A DNA stretch of 64,000 nt, from positions 2,046,001 to 2,110,000 of the forward strand of contig NZ_QFYQ01000001.1 in the NCBI RefSeq assembly GCF_003254475.1, written 5' to 3'. Source of the stretch: Phenylobacterium soli (GTDB lineage Bacteria > Pseudomonadota > Alphaproteobacteria > Caulobacterales > Caulobacteraceae). Below, piece by piece: positions 33,043-40,907 of the stretch (position 1 is its first letter; every line of letters starts with the position of its first letter). The notes below the pieces were generated by a model. It was not told the DNA's origin, did not search any database, and was given only the letters and a program-made list of their open reading frames with translations. The translations under genes and the position numbers were made by a program.

Positions 33043-34575
33043 ATGAGAATTCCCCTCGACCTGCCGCCGGGGTTGAACGGCGATGACACCTCGTTTGCCG
33101 GGTCGGGCCGGTGGGCGGATGGGTCGAACGTACGGTTCCGGCTGGGGCGGCCACAGGTGGTCGGCGGCTGGGAGAGCCTGACGGCGAGCAAGCTCACTGG
33201 GGTGTGCCGGACGGCGTTCCCGTGGACCGACAACGCCGCGGTGCTGAACATCGCCTTCGGGACGCACTCGGGCCTGCAGCTGTGGCAGGGCGGGGCGATG
33301 TTCGACATCACGCCGGCGAGCGGCTTCACGGCGGGCGCGGTGGACGGCGCCGGGAGCGCGGGGTTCGGCACGGGCGCCTTTGGCGTGGGCGGCTATGGCC
33401 TGCCCTCGACCGGCGACTACTTCCCGCTGACCTGGTCGTTCGCGGCCTGGGGACAGAACCTGCTGGCGAGCCCGCGCAACCAGACGATCTTCGCCTGGAC
33501 GAACAACACGGCCGCCAAGGCTGCGCCGCTGGCGAATGCGCCCGCGAACGTCACCCACATGCTCGTGGCGCCGCTGAACGGCGGCTACCAAGTGTTCGCC
33601 CTCGGCTGCAACGAGGAGGTCTCGGGCGTCTTCAACCCGCTCTGCATCCGCCACTCGTCGATCCGCAACAACAGCCAGTGGAGCACCTCCGCCTCGGGAT
33701 CGACGGCGCGGGAATATGTGCTGACCGGTGGCGGCCGGATCGTGGCCGGGCGCATGGCCGGACCGGTGATGCTGGTCTGGACGAGCGACGCCCTGTTCCT
33801 CGGCACCTATGTCGGCGCGTTGAACCAGCCGTGGCGCTTCGACCGGGTCGGGCGCAACTGCGGCCTCATCGGGCCGAATGCAGCGGTTGTGGTCGGCCAA
33901 TCGGCTTTCTGGGTCAGTCCCGACCGGCAGTTCTATCGCTATGTGGTGGGCGGCGAGCCAGAGCCGATCCCGTGCCCCATCCGCCAGGCATTCGCGGAGA
34001 ACGTGGCCGCGAGCCAGGGCGACAAGATCGTGGCTTCCTCTAACGCCGAATTCGGCGAGGTGCGGTTCGACTATCCTGACGGTCGGGACGGGTATGAGAA
34101 CAGCCGGTATCTCGCCCTGTGCCTGACGGGCCCGGACGCCGGCTCCTGGTATCGCGGAATCATGGGCAGGACCACATTCGTGGACGCAGGTCCCAGCGCT
34201 TTCCCCGTCGGCGTCGCCTTCGATGGCGCGGTCTATTTCCACGAGAAGGGCCGGTCGGCCGACGGGGCGCCGTTTTCCTGGTTCGTCGAGACGGCGGACA
34301 GCTATCTCGATCCTGAGCACGGTCTCCTCGTGCGCGGGCTCTGGCCGGATTTCAAAGGCCAGGTGGGGCCCGTCAACGTGACCGTGACGGCGCGGCGGAC
34401 TCCGCAGGGGGCGGAAGTCTCTTCTGTTCCCGCCGCGATGGCGGCCGGCGACGCGAAGACCGACCTGCTGCTCAGCGGGCGGCTGTTCAAGGTGCGGTTC
34501 TCCGGCGCCAGCGCTCCGACCGCGTGCCGCATCGGCGAGCCGGTTTTCGACGTGGCGGCGACGGGGCTGCTGTGA
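33043..34575 (+). CDS. P22 gp10-like tail hub/DNA stabilisation protein
   Basis: A 510-residue protein with the podoviral start MRIPLDLPPGLNGDDTSFAG and SGRWADGSNVRFRLGRPQVV, a pattern shared by the packaged-DNA-stabilisation/tail-hub proteins of P22-like and related phages. It then runs as a beta-propeller-like series of strands (RMAGPVMLVWTSDALFLGTY, YFPLTWSFAAWGQNLLASP). It should form the ring below the adaptor that keeps DNA in the head. The start codon ATG has no strong ribosome site. It is coupled to the next gene by GTGA. Confidence 0.75.
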   Translation: MRIPLDLPPGLNGDDTSFAGSGRWADGSNVRFRLGRPQVVGGWESLTASKLTGVCRTAFPWTDNAAVLNIAFGTHSGLQLWQGGAMFDITPASGFTAGAVDGAGSAGFGTGAFGVGGYGLPSTGDYFPLTWSFAAWGQNLLASPRNQTIFAWTNNTAAKAAPLANAPANVTHMLVAPLNGGYQVFALGCNEEVSGVFNPLCIRHSSIRNNSQWSTSASGSTAREYVLTGGGRIVAGRMAGPVMLVWTSDALFLGTYVGALNQPWRFDRVGRNCGLIGPNAAVVVGQSAFWVSPDRQFYRYVVGGEPEPIPCPIRQAFAENVAASQGDKIVASSNAEFGEVRFDYPDGRDGYENSRYLALCLTGPDAGSWYRGIMGRTTFVDAGPSAFPVGVAFDGAVYFHEKGRSADGAPFSWFVETADSYLDPEHGLLVRGLWPDFKGQVGPVNVTVTARRTPQGAEVSSVPAAMAAGDAKTDLLLSGRLFKVRFSGASAPTACRIGEPVFDVAATGLL

Positions 34576-34940
34576 GCTTCGAGGAGGCTTGGGGCCGCGC
34601 GGCCCCGCTCCTCGATCCCGCCCTGGCCCATGCGGGCCGAACCCACAGACTGGACGACGTCCGCGGCCTTCTGGCGCGCGGCGAGGCGCAGCTGTGGTTG
34701 GGCTCGGCGAGCGCGGCGGTGACGCTGGTCGAGGCCGATCCGTGCGAGCGCCGGCTGCTGATCTGGCTGGCGGGGGGCGAGCTCGACGAACTCAGGGGCG
34801 CGCTGCTGCCGCAGATGGAGCGATGGGGCCGCGGCCAGGGCTGCCGCCGGCTGCTGATCGTCGGACGCGCTGGATGGGAGCGGGCGCTGAAGCCCGATGG
34901 ATACGCGCCGCTGGCGCGAGTGATCGCAAAGGACCTCTAG
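34572..34940 (+). CDS. Small GNAT-like protein in the tail module
   Basis: A 122-residue protein starting with GTG in a GTGA overlap. Its second half (ERRLLIWLAGGELDELRGAL, then GRGQGCRRLLIVGRAGWERAL and KPDGYAPL) has the strand-helix order of a GNAT acetyltransferase fold, which is often found near tail genes of podoviruses. The acetyl-CoA loop is not clear, so enzymatic activity is doubtful. It is followed by one base and the next start. Confidence 0.5.
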   Translation: MSFEEAWGRAAPLLDPALAHAGRTHRLDDVRGLLARGEAQLWLGSASAAVTLVEADPCERRLLIWLAGGELDELRGALLPQMERWGRGQGCRRLLIVGRAGWERALKPDGYAPLARVIAKDL

Positions 34941-35846
34941 ATGAGCTTCAAGATCGGCGGTTCGGCCTCGAAGTCGAGCTCCACCACCAACAGCAATTTC
35001 AACACCACGACGACGCCCATCGTGCCGGAGTGGGCCTCCAACCTGACCCAGAGCGTCGCGGGCCGGGTCGGCGCGCTGAACGGGCTCGATCCGAAGAGCC
35101 TCGTCGCGCCGGCGAACGGTCTCCAGACCCTGGCGGGGGCGGGCGCGCAGCACCTGACGGGCCAGCCCTGGCTGTTCAACAGCTCGGTCGGTGAAACGGG
35201 CTATGTGATGAACGCCAACGCGCCGCAGGTCGGGCAGGCCGCGACAGCTTCGCCCTACATCCAGCAGTACATGGACCCGTACCTGAAGGACGTGGTCGGG
35301 GCGGCGGACGCGGACCTGAGCGCCAACGAAGCCAAGGTGCGCGCACAGCAGGCCCTCGACCTGGCGGGATCCGGCGCATTCGGCGGTTCGGGCGCGGCGC
35401 TGACCCAGTCCATGACGGAAGGCGAACTGGCGCGGGCAAGGGCTTCGACCCTGTCAGGCTTGCACTCCCAGGGTTTCAGCCAGGCGCTGGGAGCGGCGCA
35501 ATCCGACGCGCAGCGGGCGGAACAGGCGAAGGAGCTGAACGCCCAGTTGCGGTCCCAGCAGATGGACCGCGCCCTGGCGGCGGCGCGCCAGCTTGGCAAC
35601 CTCTCGAGCGACTACGACGCCAGTCAGCGCGGCAATATCGCCACTCAGGCGCAGGTGGGCGACATGCTGCGGGGCGTCGATCAGCAGCAACTGCAGGCCC
35701 CCGTCACGAGCACCCAGCAGGTCGTGGCGATGCTGAGCGGCCTGCCGATCCAGCTGTTCACGGGCGAGCAGAAGACGGGAACCGAGAGCAGTAAGACGAA
35801 TGGAACCAATGTGAGCGTGAGCGGAGAGGCGTCGTGGCCAAAGTAG
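34941..35846 (+). CDS. Putative internal virion/tail protein
   Basis: A 301-residue protein of the type that follows tail-hub genes in alphaproteobacterial podoviruses. The N-terminus is Ser/Thr/Asn-rich (SASKSSSTTNSNFNTTTT), then a long helical, Ala/Gln-rich body (AAQSDAQRAEQAKELNAQLR, QQMDRALAAARQLGNLSSD). Such proteins are usually part of the virion and may be ejected with DNA. No exact family is recognised. Its stop overlaps the next start. Confidence 0.55.
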   Translation: MSFKIGGSASKSSSTTNSNFNTTTTPIVPEWASNLTQSVAGRVGALNGLDPKSLVAPANGLQTLAGAGAQHLTGQPWLFNSSVGETGYVMNANAPQVGQAATASPYIQQYMDPYLKDVVGAADADLSANEAKVRAQQALDLAGSGAFGGSGAALTQSMTEGELARARASTLSGLHSQGFSQALGAAQSDAQRAEQAKELNAQLRSQQMDRALAAARQLGNLSSDYDASQRGNIATQAQVGDMLRGVDQQQLQAPVTSTQQVVAMLSGLPIQLFTGEQKTGTESSKTNGTNVSVSGEASWPK

Positions 35847-36112
35847 TTGGTCAATCCGAACGCCTCGCTTCCCTCGAGCAGCGCCTGACCGACCATGAGG
35901 CGCGGTGCGAGGAGCGGCTGGTGGAGATCAAGAGCTCGGCCGCCCATACGCTCAAGGCGGTAGAGGGGCTCAAGAACCGCTTCTGGGCGATCGCGATCTC
36001 ACTTCTCGCCTGGGCTCTGGCGCAGCTGTGGTCAGCAGACCAAGGCCGGGTGGGGCGGCTCGAAGCGCGACCTGCCGCCGTCCAGGAGGTGTCGAATGGC
36101 CCACCTGCTTGA
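35834..36112 (+). CDS. Holin-like or lysis-associated membrane protein
   Basis: A 92-residue protein with an N-terminal coiled coil (ERLASLEQRLTDHEARCEERL), a second helix, and one hydrophobic helix near residues 50-66 (FWAIAISLLAWALAQLW). The plan matches the XhlA/haemolysin-type proteins and some small holins of lysis cassettes. GTG start, overlapping the preceding gene by 13 bp and the next by 17 bp. Confidence 0.6.
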   Translation: MAKVVGQSERLASLEQRLTDHEARCEERLVEIKSSAAHTLKAVEGLKNRFWAIAISLLAWALAQLWSADQGRVGRLEARPAAVQEVSNGPPA

Positions 36113-36335
36113 GGTCCGCTGGCTCTGGCGGCGGATATTCACCTACGCCGCGACGGCCCTGAACAGCGCCGGGATCGCCAGTGTGATCTGGCGGCTCTCG
36201 GATGCAGGCGCCCTGAAGTGGATCGGCCTGGCGCTCGTCGGCGCCAACGTCGCTCTCGCCACCCTCTACCTCGCGGGCGCCACCGTCACGGATTGGGCAA
36301 AGCTCGCCGCAGCCGCCCGCAAGGCTGAGCCCTGA
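36096..36335 (+). CDS. Two-helix holin-like protein
   Basis: A 79-residue protein with two hydrophobic helices (around residues 16-32, TYAATALNSAGIASVIW, and 42-64, WIGLALVGANVALATLYLAG) and short charged ends. Size, topology and place before the spanin genes fit a holin, which would let the cytosolic lysozyme at 23.4 kb reach the wall. The sequence alone does not prove it. Confidence 0.6.
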   Translation: MAHLLEVRWLWRRIFTYAATALNSAGIASVIWRLSDAGALKWIGLALVGANVALATLYLAGATVTDWAKLAAAARKAEP

Positions 36336-36353
36336 AGCCGACCGGAGACCGAA

Positions 36354-36734
36354 GTGCCGAATTTCATTCTCTCGCCCCGTACGGTGCTCGTCGTCATCGC
36401 CACGGTTTGCGTCCTGGTGCTGTACAGCGGCCTCTATTGGAAGGGGCGTTCGGACGAGGCGGCGCGGCAACGGCCCCGCACAGAGGCCGCGTTGGCCCAG
36501 GCTGCGGTTGCGGGACTGGAGGCGCAGGGCGCCAGGGCGACCGTCGCCCGGGTCGATGAGGCGGCGTTGCGGCGCGACGCCGCCTCATCGGCCGCGGCTC
36601 GGCTTTCAACTCAACTCATGCAGACGGAGGCGGCGCGTGAACCGCTGGATGCCGATCGTGTTGCTCGCTTGCGCGCCAATGATCTCGAGCTGTGCCGCGC
36701 GGCCCCCGAACTTGCCGGCTGCGCCGCAGATTGA
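36354..36734 (+). CDS. Rz-like inner-membrane spanin
   Basis: A 126-residue protein with one N-terminal membrane anchor (VLVVIATVCVLVLYSGLYW) and a long helical periplasmic body (AALAQAAVAGLEAQGARATV and further) ending in two Cys near the C-terminus. That is the plan of an Rz-type i-spanin, which fuses inner and outer membranes in the last step of lysis. The overlap of its 3' end by an Rz1-like lipoprotein gene in another frame is diagnostic. Confidence 0.75.
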   Translation: MPNFILSPRTVLVVIATVCVLVLYSGLYWKGRSDEAARQRPRTEAALAQAAVAGLEAQGARATVARVDEAALRRDAASSAAARLSTQLMQTEAAREPLDADRVARLRANDLELCRAAPELAGCAAD

Positions 36735-36933
36735 AATGCCGGCCGAAGCGGCGCGCCCGTGCAGCCTCTACATCCTGCCGGCGAAGCCCACGATGGCGGA
36801 TCTGGAAGCCGGGTTCGCCAGGCGCGGCGCCCAAGTGGTGGCCTGCGACGCCGAACGGCGGCTGGCCGTGCAGACCCACGAGGCGGAACATGAACTCGAG
36901 GCTCAGTTCCTCACGCGTCGCACGAAGCGCTAG
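36637..36933 (+). CDS. Rz1-like outer-membrane lipoprotein spanin
   Basis: A 98-residue lipoprotein encoded in the +1 frame over the last 98 bp of the Rz-like gene. GTG 36637 follows GGAGG at 6 bases. The signal (RWMPIVLLACAPMISSC) has a lipobox at ISSC or LLAC, followed by a Pro-rich stretch (ARPPNLPAAPQIEMP), as in Rz1 proteins. It is longer than usual (lambda Rz1 is 60). Its stop codon overlaps the stop of chromosomal lrp by 4 bp, so the virion module has no gap at its right edge. Confidence 0.75.
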   Translation: MNRWMPIVLLACAPMISSCAARPPNLPAAPQIEMPAEAARPCSLYILPAKPTMADLEAGFARRGAQVVACDAERRLAVQTHEAEHELEAQFLTRRTKR

Positions 36934-37409
36934 ATCGGCAGCAGGCTGGTGCTCTTAATTTCTTCCAGCACGGCGTAGGTCCGGGTCTCGCGGACACCGG
37001 GCATGTCGACCAGGACGTCGCCGAGAAAGGCGCGATAGGCCGCCATGTCGCGGACGCGCGCCTTGACCAGATAGTCGAAGCCGCCGGCCACCATGTGGCA
37101 CTCCAGGATGTCGGGCGCCCGCCGCGCCGCCGCAGCGAAGTCCTCGAACACATCGCTGGTGGTGCGATCGAGGACGACCTCGACGAAGATCAGCAGGGAG
37201 CGGTCAACCTTGGTCGGGTCGAGCACGGCGCTGAAACCGGTGATGTAGCCGTGCTCGCGCAGCCGGCGAACGCGTTCGGAGCAGGCCGACGGCGAAAGGT
37301 TGCAGCGATGGGCGAGATCCTGATTGCTGATGCGCCCGTCGGCCTGAAGCGTTCGCAGGAGGCGCTTGTCCATATCGTCGAGCCGAAGGTCATTCGGGTT
37401 CGGGGCCAT
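36930..37409 (-). CDS. putR: Lrp/AsnC family regulator, probable PutR
   Basis: A 159-residue Lrp-type regulator with an N-terminal winged helix (LDDMDKRLLRTLQADGRISN, RCNLSPSACSERVRRLREHG) and a C-terminal RAM domain (LIFVEVVLDRTTSDVFEDFA). Lrp-type regulators activate proline use in several alphaproteobacteria when proline is present. Divergence from putA, with a dyad between them, supports this role. Its 3' end overlaps the end of the virion module. Confidence 0.85.
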   Translation of the reverse strand: MAPNPNDLRLDDMDKRLLRTLQADGRISNQDLAHRCNLSPSACSERVRRLREHGYITGFSAVLDPTKVDRSLLIFVEVVLDRTTSDVFEDFAAAARRAPDILECHMVAGGFDYLVKARVRDMAAYRAFLGDVLVDMPGVRETRTYAVLEEIKSTSLLPI

Positions 37410-37449
37410 TTGCGGATGCTCTCGCCGGAGATTGTGATGTACAAACGTA

Positions 37450-37476
37450 GGATATTCGGCCCGAATTAAAATATCC
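37450..37476. promoter_or_regulatory. Operator dyad between putR and putA
   Basis: An inverted repeat GGATATT-N13-AATATCC spans 37450-37476, with an inner ATTCGG/CCGAAT dyad, in an AT-rich stretch between the divergent genes. It is the likely binding site of the Lrp-type protein. Confidence 0.6.
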
Positions 37477-37528
37477 CGATGATATCGCGGTCGTCGAACT
37501 GGTCGGCGGCCTCAGTCGAGGCGAGGCG

Positions 37529-40500
37529 ATGACGTTCGAGGATCTGGATCGCGCAAAGTTCACCGATGAGCGCACCGCCATCGCGGCGGCGCTCAAGGCC
37601 AAGCCGCTCGGAGACGACGACCGAGCGGCGGTGCGATCCGAGGCCGAAGCGCTGGTGCGGGCGGCGCGGCGCAGCGCGCGAAAGCAGGGCGTCGTCGAAA
37701 GCTTCCTCCAGGAATTCAGCCTCTCCACCCGGGAAGGCCTAGCGCTGATGTGCCTCGCCGAGGCCCTGCTGCGAACGCCCGACGAAGAGACGCGGGACAA
37801 GCTGATCGCCGAGAAGATCGCGTCGGCCGATTGGGCGAGCCACATCGGACGCTCGGACAGCCTGCTGGTGAATGCGTCGACCTGGAGCCTGATGCTGACC
37901 GGCAAGGTCATCGATCCGGACGAGGAGGCGCGCGCCGACCTGCCCGGCTTCGTCCGTCGGCTGGCGGGACGTCTTGGCGAGCCGGTGATCCGCCGCGCGG
38001 TGGGCGCGGCCGTAAAGATCATGGGCGAACAGTTCGTGCTCGGCACCACCATCGACCAGGCGCTCAAGCGGGCCGACCAGAACGGGTTCGTCTGCTCTTT
38101 CGACATGCTGGGCGAAGGCGCCCGCACGGACGCGGACGCCGACCGGTACGAGGCCGCCTATGCGGCGGCCATCGCCGTCGTGGGGCAGCGTTCGGGCGGC
38201 AAGGGGCCCGAGGCCGGCCATGGCGTGTCGGTGAAACTCTCGGCGCTGTCGCCGCGGTACGAGGCCAGGCAGGCGGAGCGCGTCTGGCACGACCTCTATC
38301 CGCGCGTGAAGCGGTTGGCCGAACTCGCCGCGCGCGGGGACATTAACCTGACCATCGACGCCGAAGAGGCCGACCGTCTGGCGATCTCGCTGGAACTGCT
38401 CGACCGCTTGGCGCGTGAGGCGGAGTTGGGCGAGTGGCGGGGCCTTGGGCTTGCGGTGCAGGCCTATCAGAAGCGCGCGCCGCAGGTGATAGGGGCCGTG
38501 GCGCGGATCGCGCGCGAGAGCGGTCGGCGGCTGATGGTGCGGCTGGTGAAGGGCGCCTACTGGGACAGCGAGATCAAGCGCGCCCAAGTGGCGGGCCTGT
38601 CCGGCTACCCGGTCTATACGACCAAGGCGGCGACGGACCTGTCGTATCTGGTCTGCGCTCGCGCCCTGCTGGCGGCGGCGCCGTCGCTTTACGCCCAGTT
38701 CGCCACCCACAACGCCCACACGCTGGCGGCCGTGCGGCAGATGGCCAAGCAGGTCGGGTTGTCGCCCGAGTTCCAGCGGCTGCATGGCATGGGCGAGGCG
38801 CTCTATGCCGGGGCGCGGGATCGCTACGGCGCCTTCCCGCTGAGGGTCTACGCGCCGGTCGGAAGCCACGAGGACCTGCTGCCCTACCTCGTGCGTCGGC
38901 TGCTGGAGAACGGCGCCAATACCTCGTTCGTCCATGCGCTCCTCGATGAGCGGACGCCGGTGGAGAAGGTGGTCTCGGATCCGATCTCGGCCGTTGAAGC
39001 CGCCGGTGGCGGCCCGCATCCGCGTATTCCGCTGCCCGTCGATCTCTATGGGCCGAGCCGTCGGAACTCGACGGGCATGGACCTCTCGACGGCGGCCGAT
39101 CGCCAAGCGTTGACGGCGGCTGTGGCGGCGCTGAACAGCGAAACCCTCGAGGCCGGCCCCATCATCGACGGCAAGCTCGTCAAGGTTGGCGCGGCGGACG
39201 ATCGCGCCTCGCCTGCCGACCTTTCCTGCCGGCTGGGACGGGTCTGGTCAGCAACCCCGGCAGAGGTCGAGGCGGCCTATGTTGCGGCCAAGGCGGCGCA
39301 GCCAGCGTGGGACGCGCTCGGCGGGGAAGGGCGCGCCCCGATCCTGCGCGCCATGGCCGATGCACTGGAGACCCATCGAGAGCGCCTCGTGGCGATCTGC
39401 GCGCGCGAGGCCGGCAAGACCTTCGCCGACGGGGTGGCCGAAGTGCGCGAAGCGGCCGACTTCTGCCGCTACTACGCCTATCTGGCGGAGACCCAGTTCG
39501 CGGCGCCCGACACGTTGAGGGGCCCCGTCGGGGAGACCAATCGGCTGTCCCTGCATGGGCGCGGCGTGTTCGCCTGCATCAGCCCCTGGAACTTCCCGCT
39601 GGCGATCTTCACCGGTCAGATCGCGGCCGCGCTGGCGGCTGGCAACGCAGTGGTGGCCAAACCGGCAGAACAGACGCCGCTGGTCGCCGCCGAAGCGGTG
39701 CGCCTCTTTCACGCCGCGGGCCTGCCGGCGGCGCTCCTTCACCTGCTGCCGGGCGATGGCCCGACGGTCGGCCAGGCGCTGGTCGCGCACGCGGCATGCG
39801 CCGGCGTCGCCTTCACGGGTGGGACCGAAACGGCCTGGGCCATCAACCGGACCCTGGCGGCGCGCCAGGGGCCGATCGTGCCGTTCATCGCCGAGACTGG
39901 CGGGCTGAACGCCATGTTCGTGGACACCACCGCCCTTCGCGAGCAGGTGATCGACGACGTCGTGGCGTCCGCCTTCGGCTCGGCCGGGCAGCGTTGCTCG
40001 GCGCTGCGCATCCTGTTCGCGCCGAACGACACCGCCGATGCGCTCATCGAGGGCCTGAAGGGCGCTATGGACACGCTGGTGGTCGGCGATCCGGCGGACC
40101 CTCGCACCGACATCGGGCCCGTGATCGATGAGGAGGCCCGCGCGGGATTGGCGGCGCACCTGGAGCGGCTCGGGACCGGCGCCAGGGGACTGCATCAGTG
40201 CGAAGCACCTGCTGGCGGCCACTTCTTCGGCCCGGTGCTGGCGGAGATCCCGACGGCGGGCTTCCTGCAGCGCGAGGTCTTCGGGCCGATCCTGCACGTC
40301 GTCCGATACGATTCCGCAAACCTTGCCGAGGCGGCCCGGCCGCTCGTGGAGGCGGGCTACGGGCTCACCCTAGGCGTGCACAGCCGCCTGGAATCCTTCG
40401 CCGAGGAGGTCCAGCGAACCGTGCCCGCGGGCAACGCCTATGTGAACCGCTCGATGATCGGCGCCGTGGTCGGGGTCCAGCCGTTCGGGGGGGAAGGTCT

Positions 40501-40624
40501 CTCGGGCACTGGGCCCAAGGCGGGCGGTCCGCACGCCCTGCTCCGATACGCGGTCGAACGGGCCGTGAGCGTCAACATCGCCGCTCAGGGCGGTGACCCG
40601 GCGCTGCTGAACCTGGCGCTCTGA
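37529..40624 (+). CDS. putA: Bifunctional proline dehydrogenase/P5C dehydrogenase PutA
   Basis: A 1031-residue PutA that oxidises proline to pyrroline-5-carboxylate and then to glutamate. The FAD-dependent barrel occupies about residues 85-455 (GVSVKLSALSPRYEARQAER, RRLMVRLVKGAYWDSEIKRA), and the NAD-dependent aldehyde dehydrogenase about 520-1020 with the catalytic Cys in GSAGQRCSALRIL and Glu in IAETGGLNAM. It lacks the N-terminal ribbon-helix-helix DNA-binding domain of longer PutA proteins, which agrees with control by a separate Lrp-type regulator. Complete, with a terminator 27 bp after the stop. Confidence 0.96.
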   Translation: MTFEDLDRAKFTDERTAIAAALKAKPLGDDDRAAVRSEAEALVRAARRSARKQGVVESFLQEFSLSTREGLALMCLAEALLRTPDEETRDKLIAEKIASADWASHIGRSDSLLVNASTWSLMLTGKVIDPDEEARADLPGFVRRLAGRLGEPVIRRAVGAAVKIMGEQFVLGTTIDQALKRADQNGFVCSFDMLGEGARTDADADRYEAAYAAAIAVVGQRSGGKGPEAGHGVSVKLSALSPRYEARQAERVWHDLYPRVKRLAELAARGDINLTIDAEEADRLAISLELLDRLAREAELGEWRGLGLAVQAYQKRAPQVIGAVARIARESGRRLMVRLVKGAYWDSEIKRAQVAGLSGYPVYTTKAATDLSYLVCARALLAAAPSLYAQFATHNAHTLAAVRQMAKQVGLSPEFQRLHGMGEALYAGARDRYGAFPLRVYAPVGSHEDLLPYLVRRLLENGANTSFVHALLDERTPVEKVVSDPISAVEAAGGGPHPRIPLPVDLYGPSRRNSTGMDLSTAADRQALTAAVAALNSETLEAGPIIDGKLVKVGAADDRASPADLSCRLGRVWSATPAEVEAAYVAAKAAQPAWDALGGEGRAPILRAMADALETHRERLVAICAREAGKTFADGVAEVREAADFCRYYAYLAETQFAAPDTLRGPVGETNRLSLHGRGVFACISPWNFPLAIFTGQIAAALAAGNAVVAKPAEQTPLVAAEAVRLFHAAGLPAALLHLLPGDGPTVGQALVAHAACAGVAFTGGTETAWAINRTLAARQGPIVPFIAETGGLNAMFVDTTALREQVIDDVVASAFGSAGQRCSALRILFAPNDTADALIEGLKGAMDTLVVGDPADPRTDIGPVIDEEARAGLAAHLERLGTGARGLHQCEAPAGGHFFGPVLAEIPTAGFLQREVFGPILHVVRYDSANLAEAARPLVEAGYGLTLGVHSRLESFAEEVQRTVPAGNAYVNRSMIGAVVGVQPFGGEGLSGTGPKAGGPHALLRYAVERAVSVNIAAQGGDPALLNLAL

Positions 40625-40650
40625 GGCGCCAGACCAGCTTGTCTAATACG

Positions 40651-40677
40651 AAGGCCCGCAGCGCGGCTGCGGGCCTT
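40651..40677 (+). terminator. Intrinsic terminator of putA
   Basis: A 12-bp perfect stem (40651-40662 with 40666-40677) with a 3-base loop is followed by CTTCTT. It lies between putA and the tRNA fragment. Confidence 0.85.
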
Positions 40678-40685
40678 CTTCATGG

Positions 40686-40730
40686 TGGTGCCGCCGGGCA
40701 GGATTGAACTGCCGACCTCAGCCTTACCAA
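40686..40730 (-). other. 3' fragment of tRNA-Thr(GGT): left attachment site of the ICE
   Basis: Read on the minus strand the fragment has the anticodon loop TTGGTAA (anticodon GGT), variable region, T arm (GGCAG, TTCAATC, CTGCC), the 3' acceptor strand CGGCGGC, discriminator A and CCA. The 5' half is missing: the bases beyond 40730 do not pair with the anticodon stem. Such a fragment next to an integrase gene marks one end of an element inserted in the tRNA. Its orientation puts the element to the right. Confidence 0.8.
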
Positions 40731-40907
40731 GCGATCCACAGCCTACTCCAAATCACGACGTTCTTCGAAAAACCACTACGTATCATTGACTTAGCTCGCC
40801 GGGGTCCCGAGGTTCCACCCTCGGATTTCGGCCCTGCTGCTTACTATGTGCTTACTGGCGCGAGGTGGCGGCGGCCGATCCGGACGGTGATCCAGGGACG
40901 GTCGGCC

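Noticed and set aside
40704..40907. 68-residue N-terminal extension of the integrase
   Set aside because: It is read from the tRNA fragment and its flank, has no ribosome site, and does not resemble the DUF4102 start, which begins at ATG 40908.
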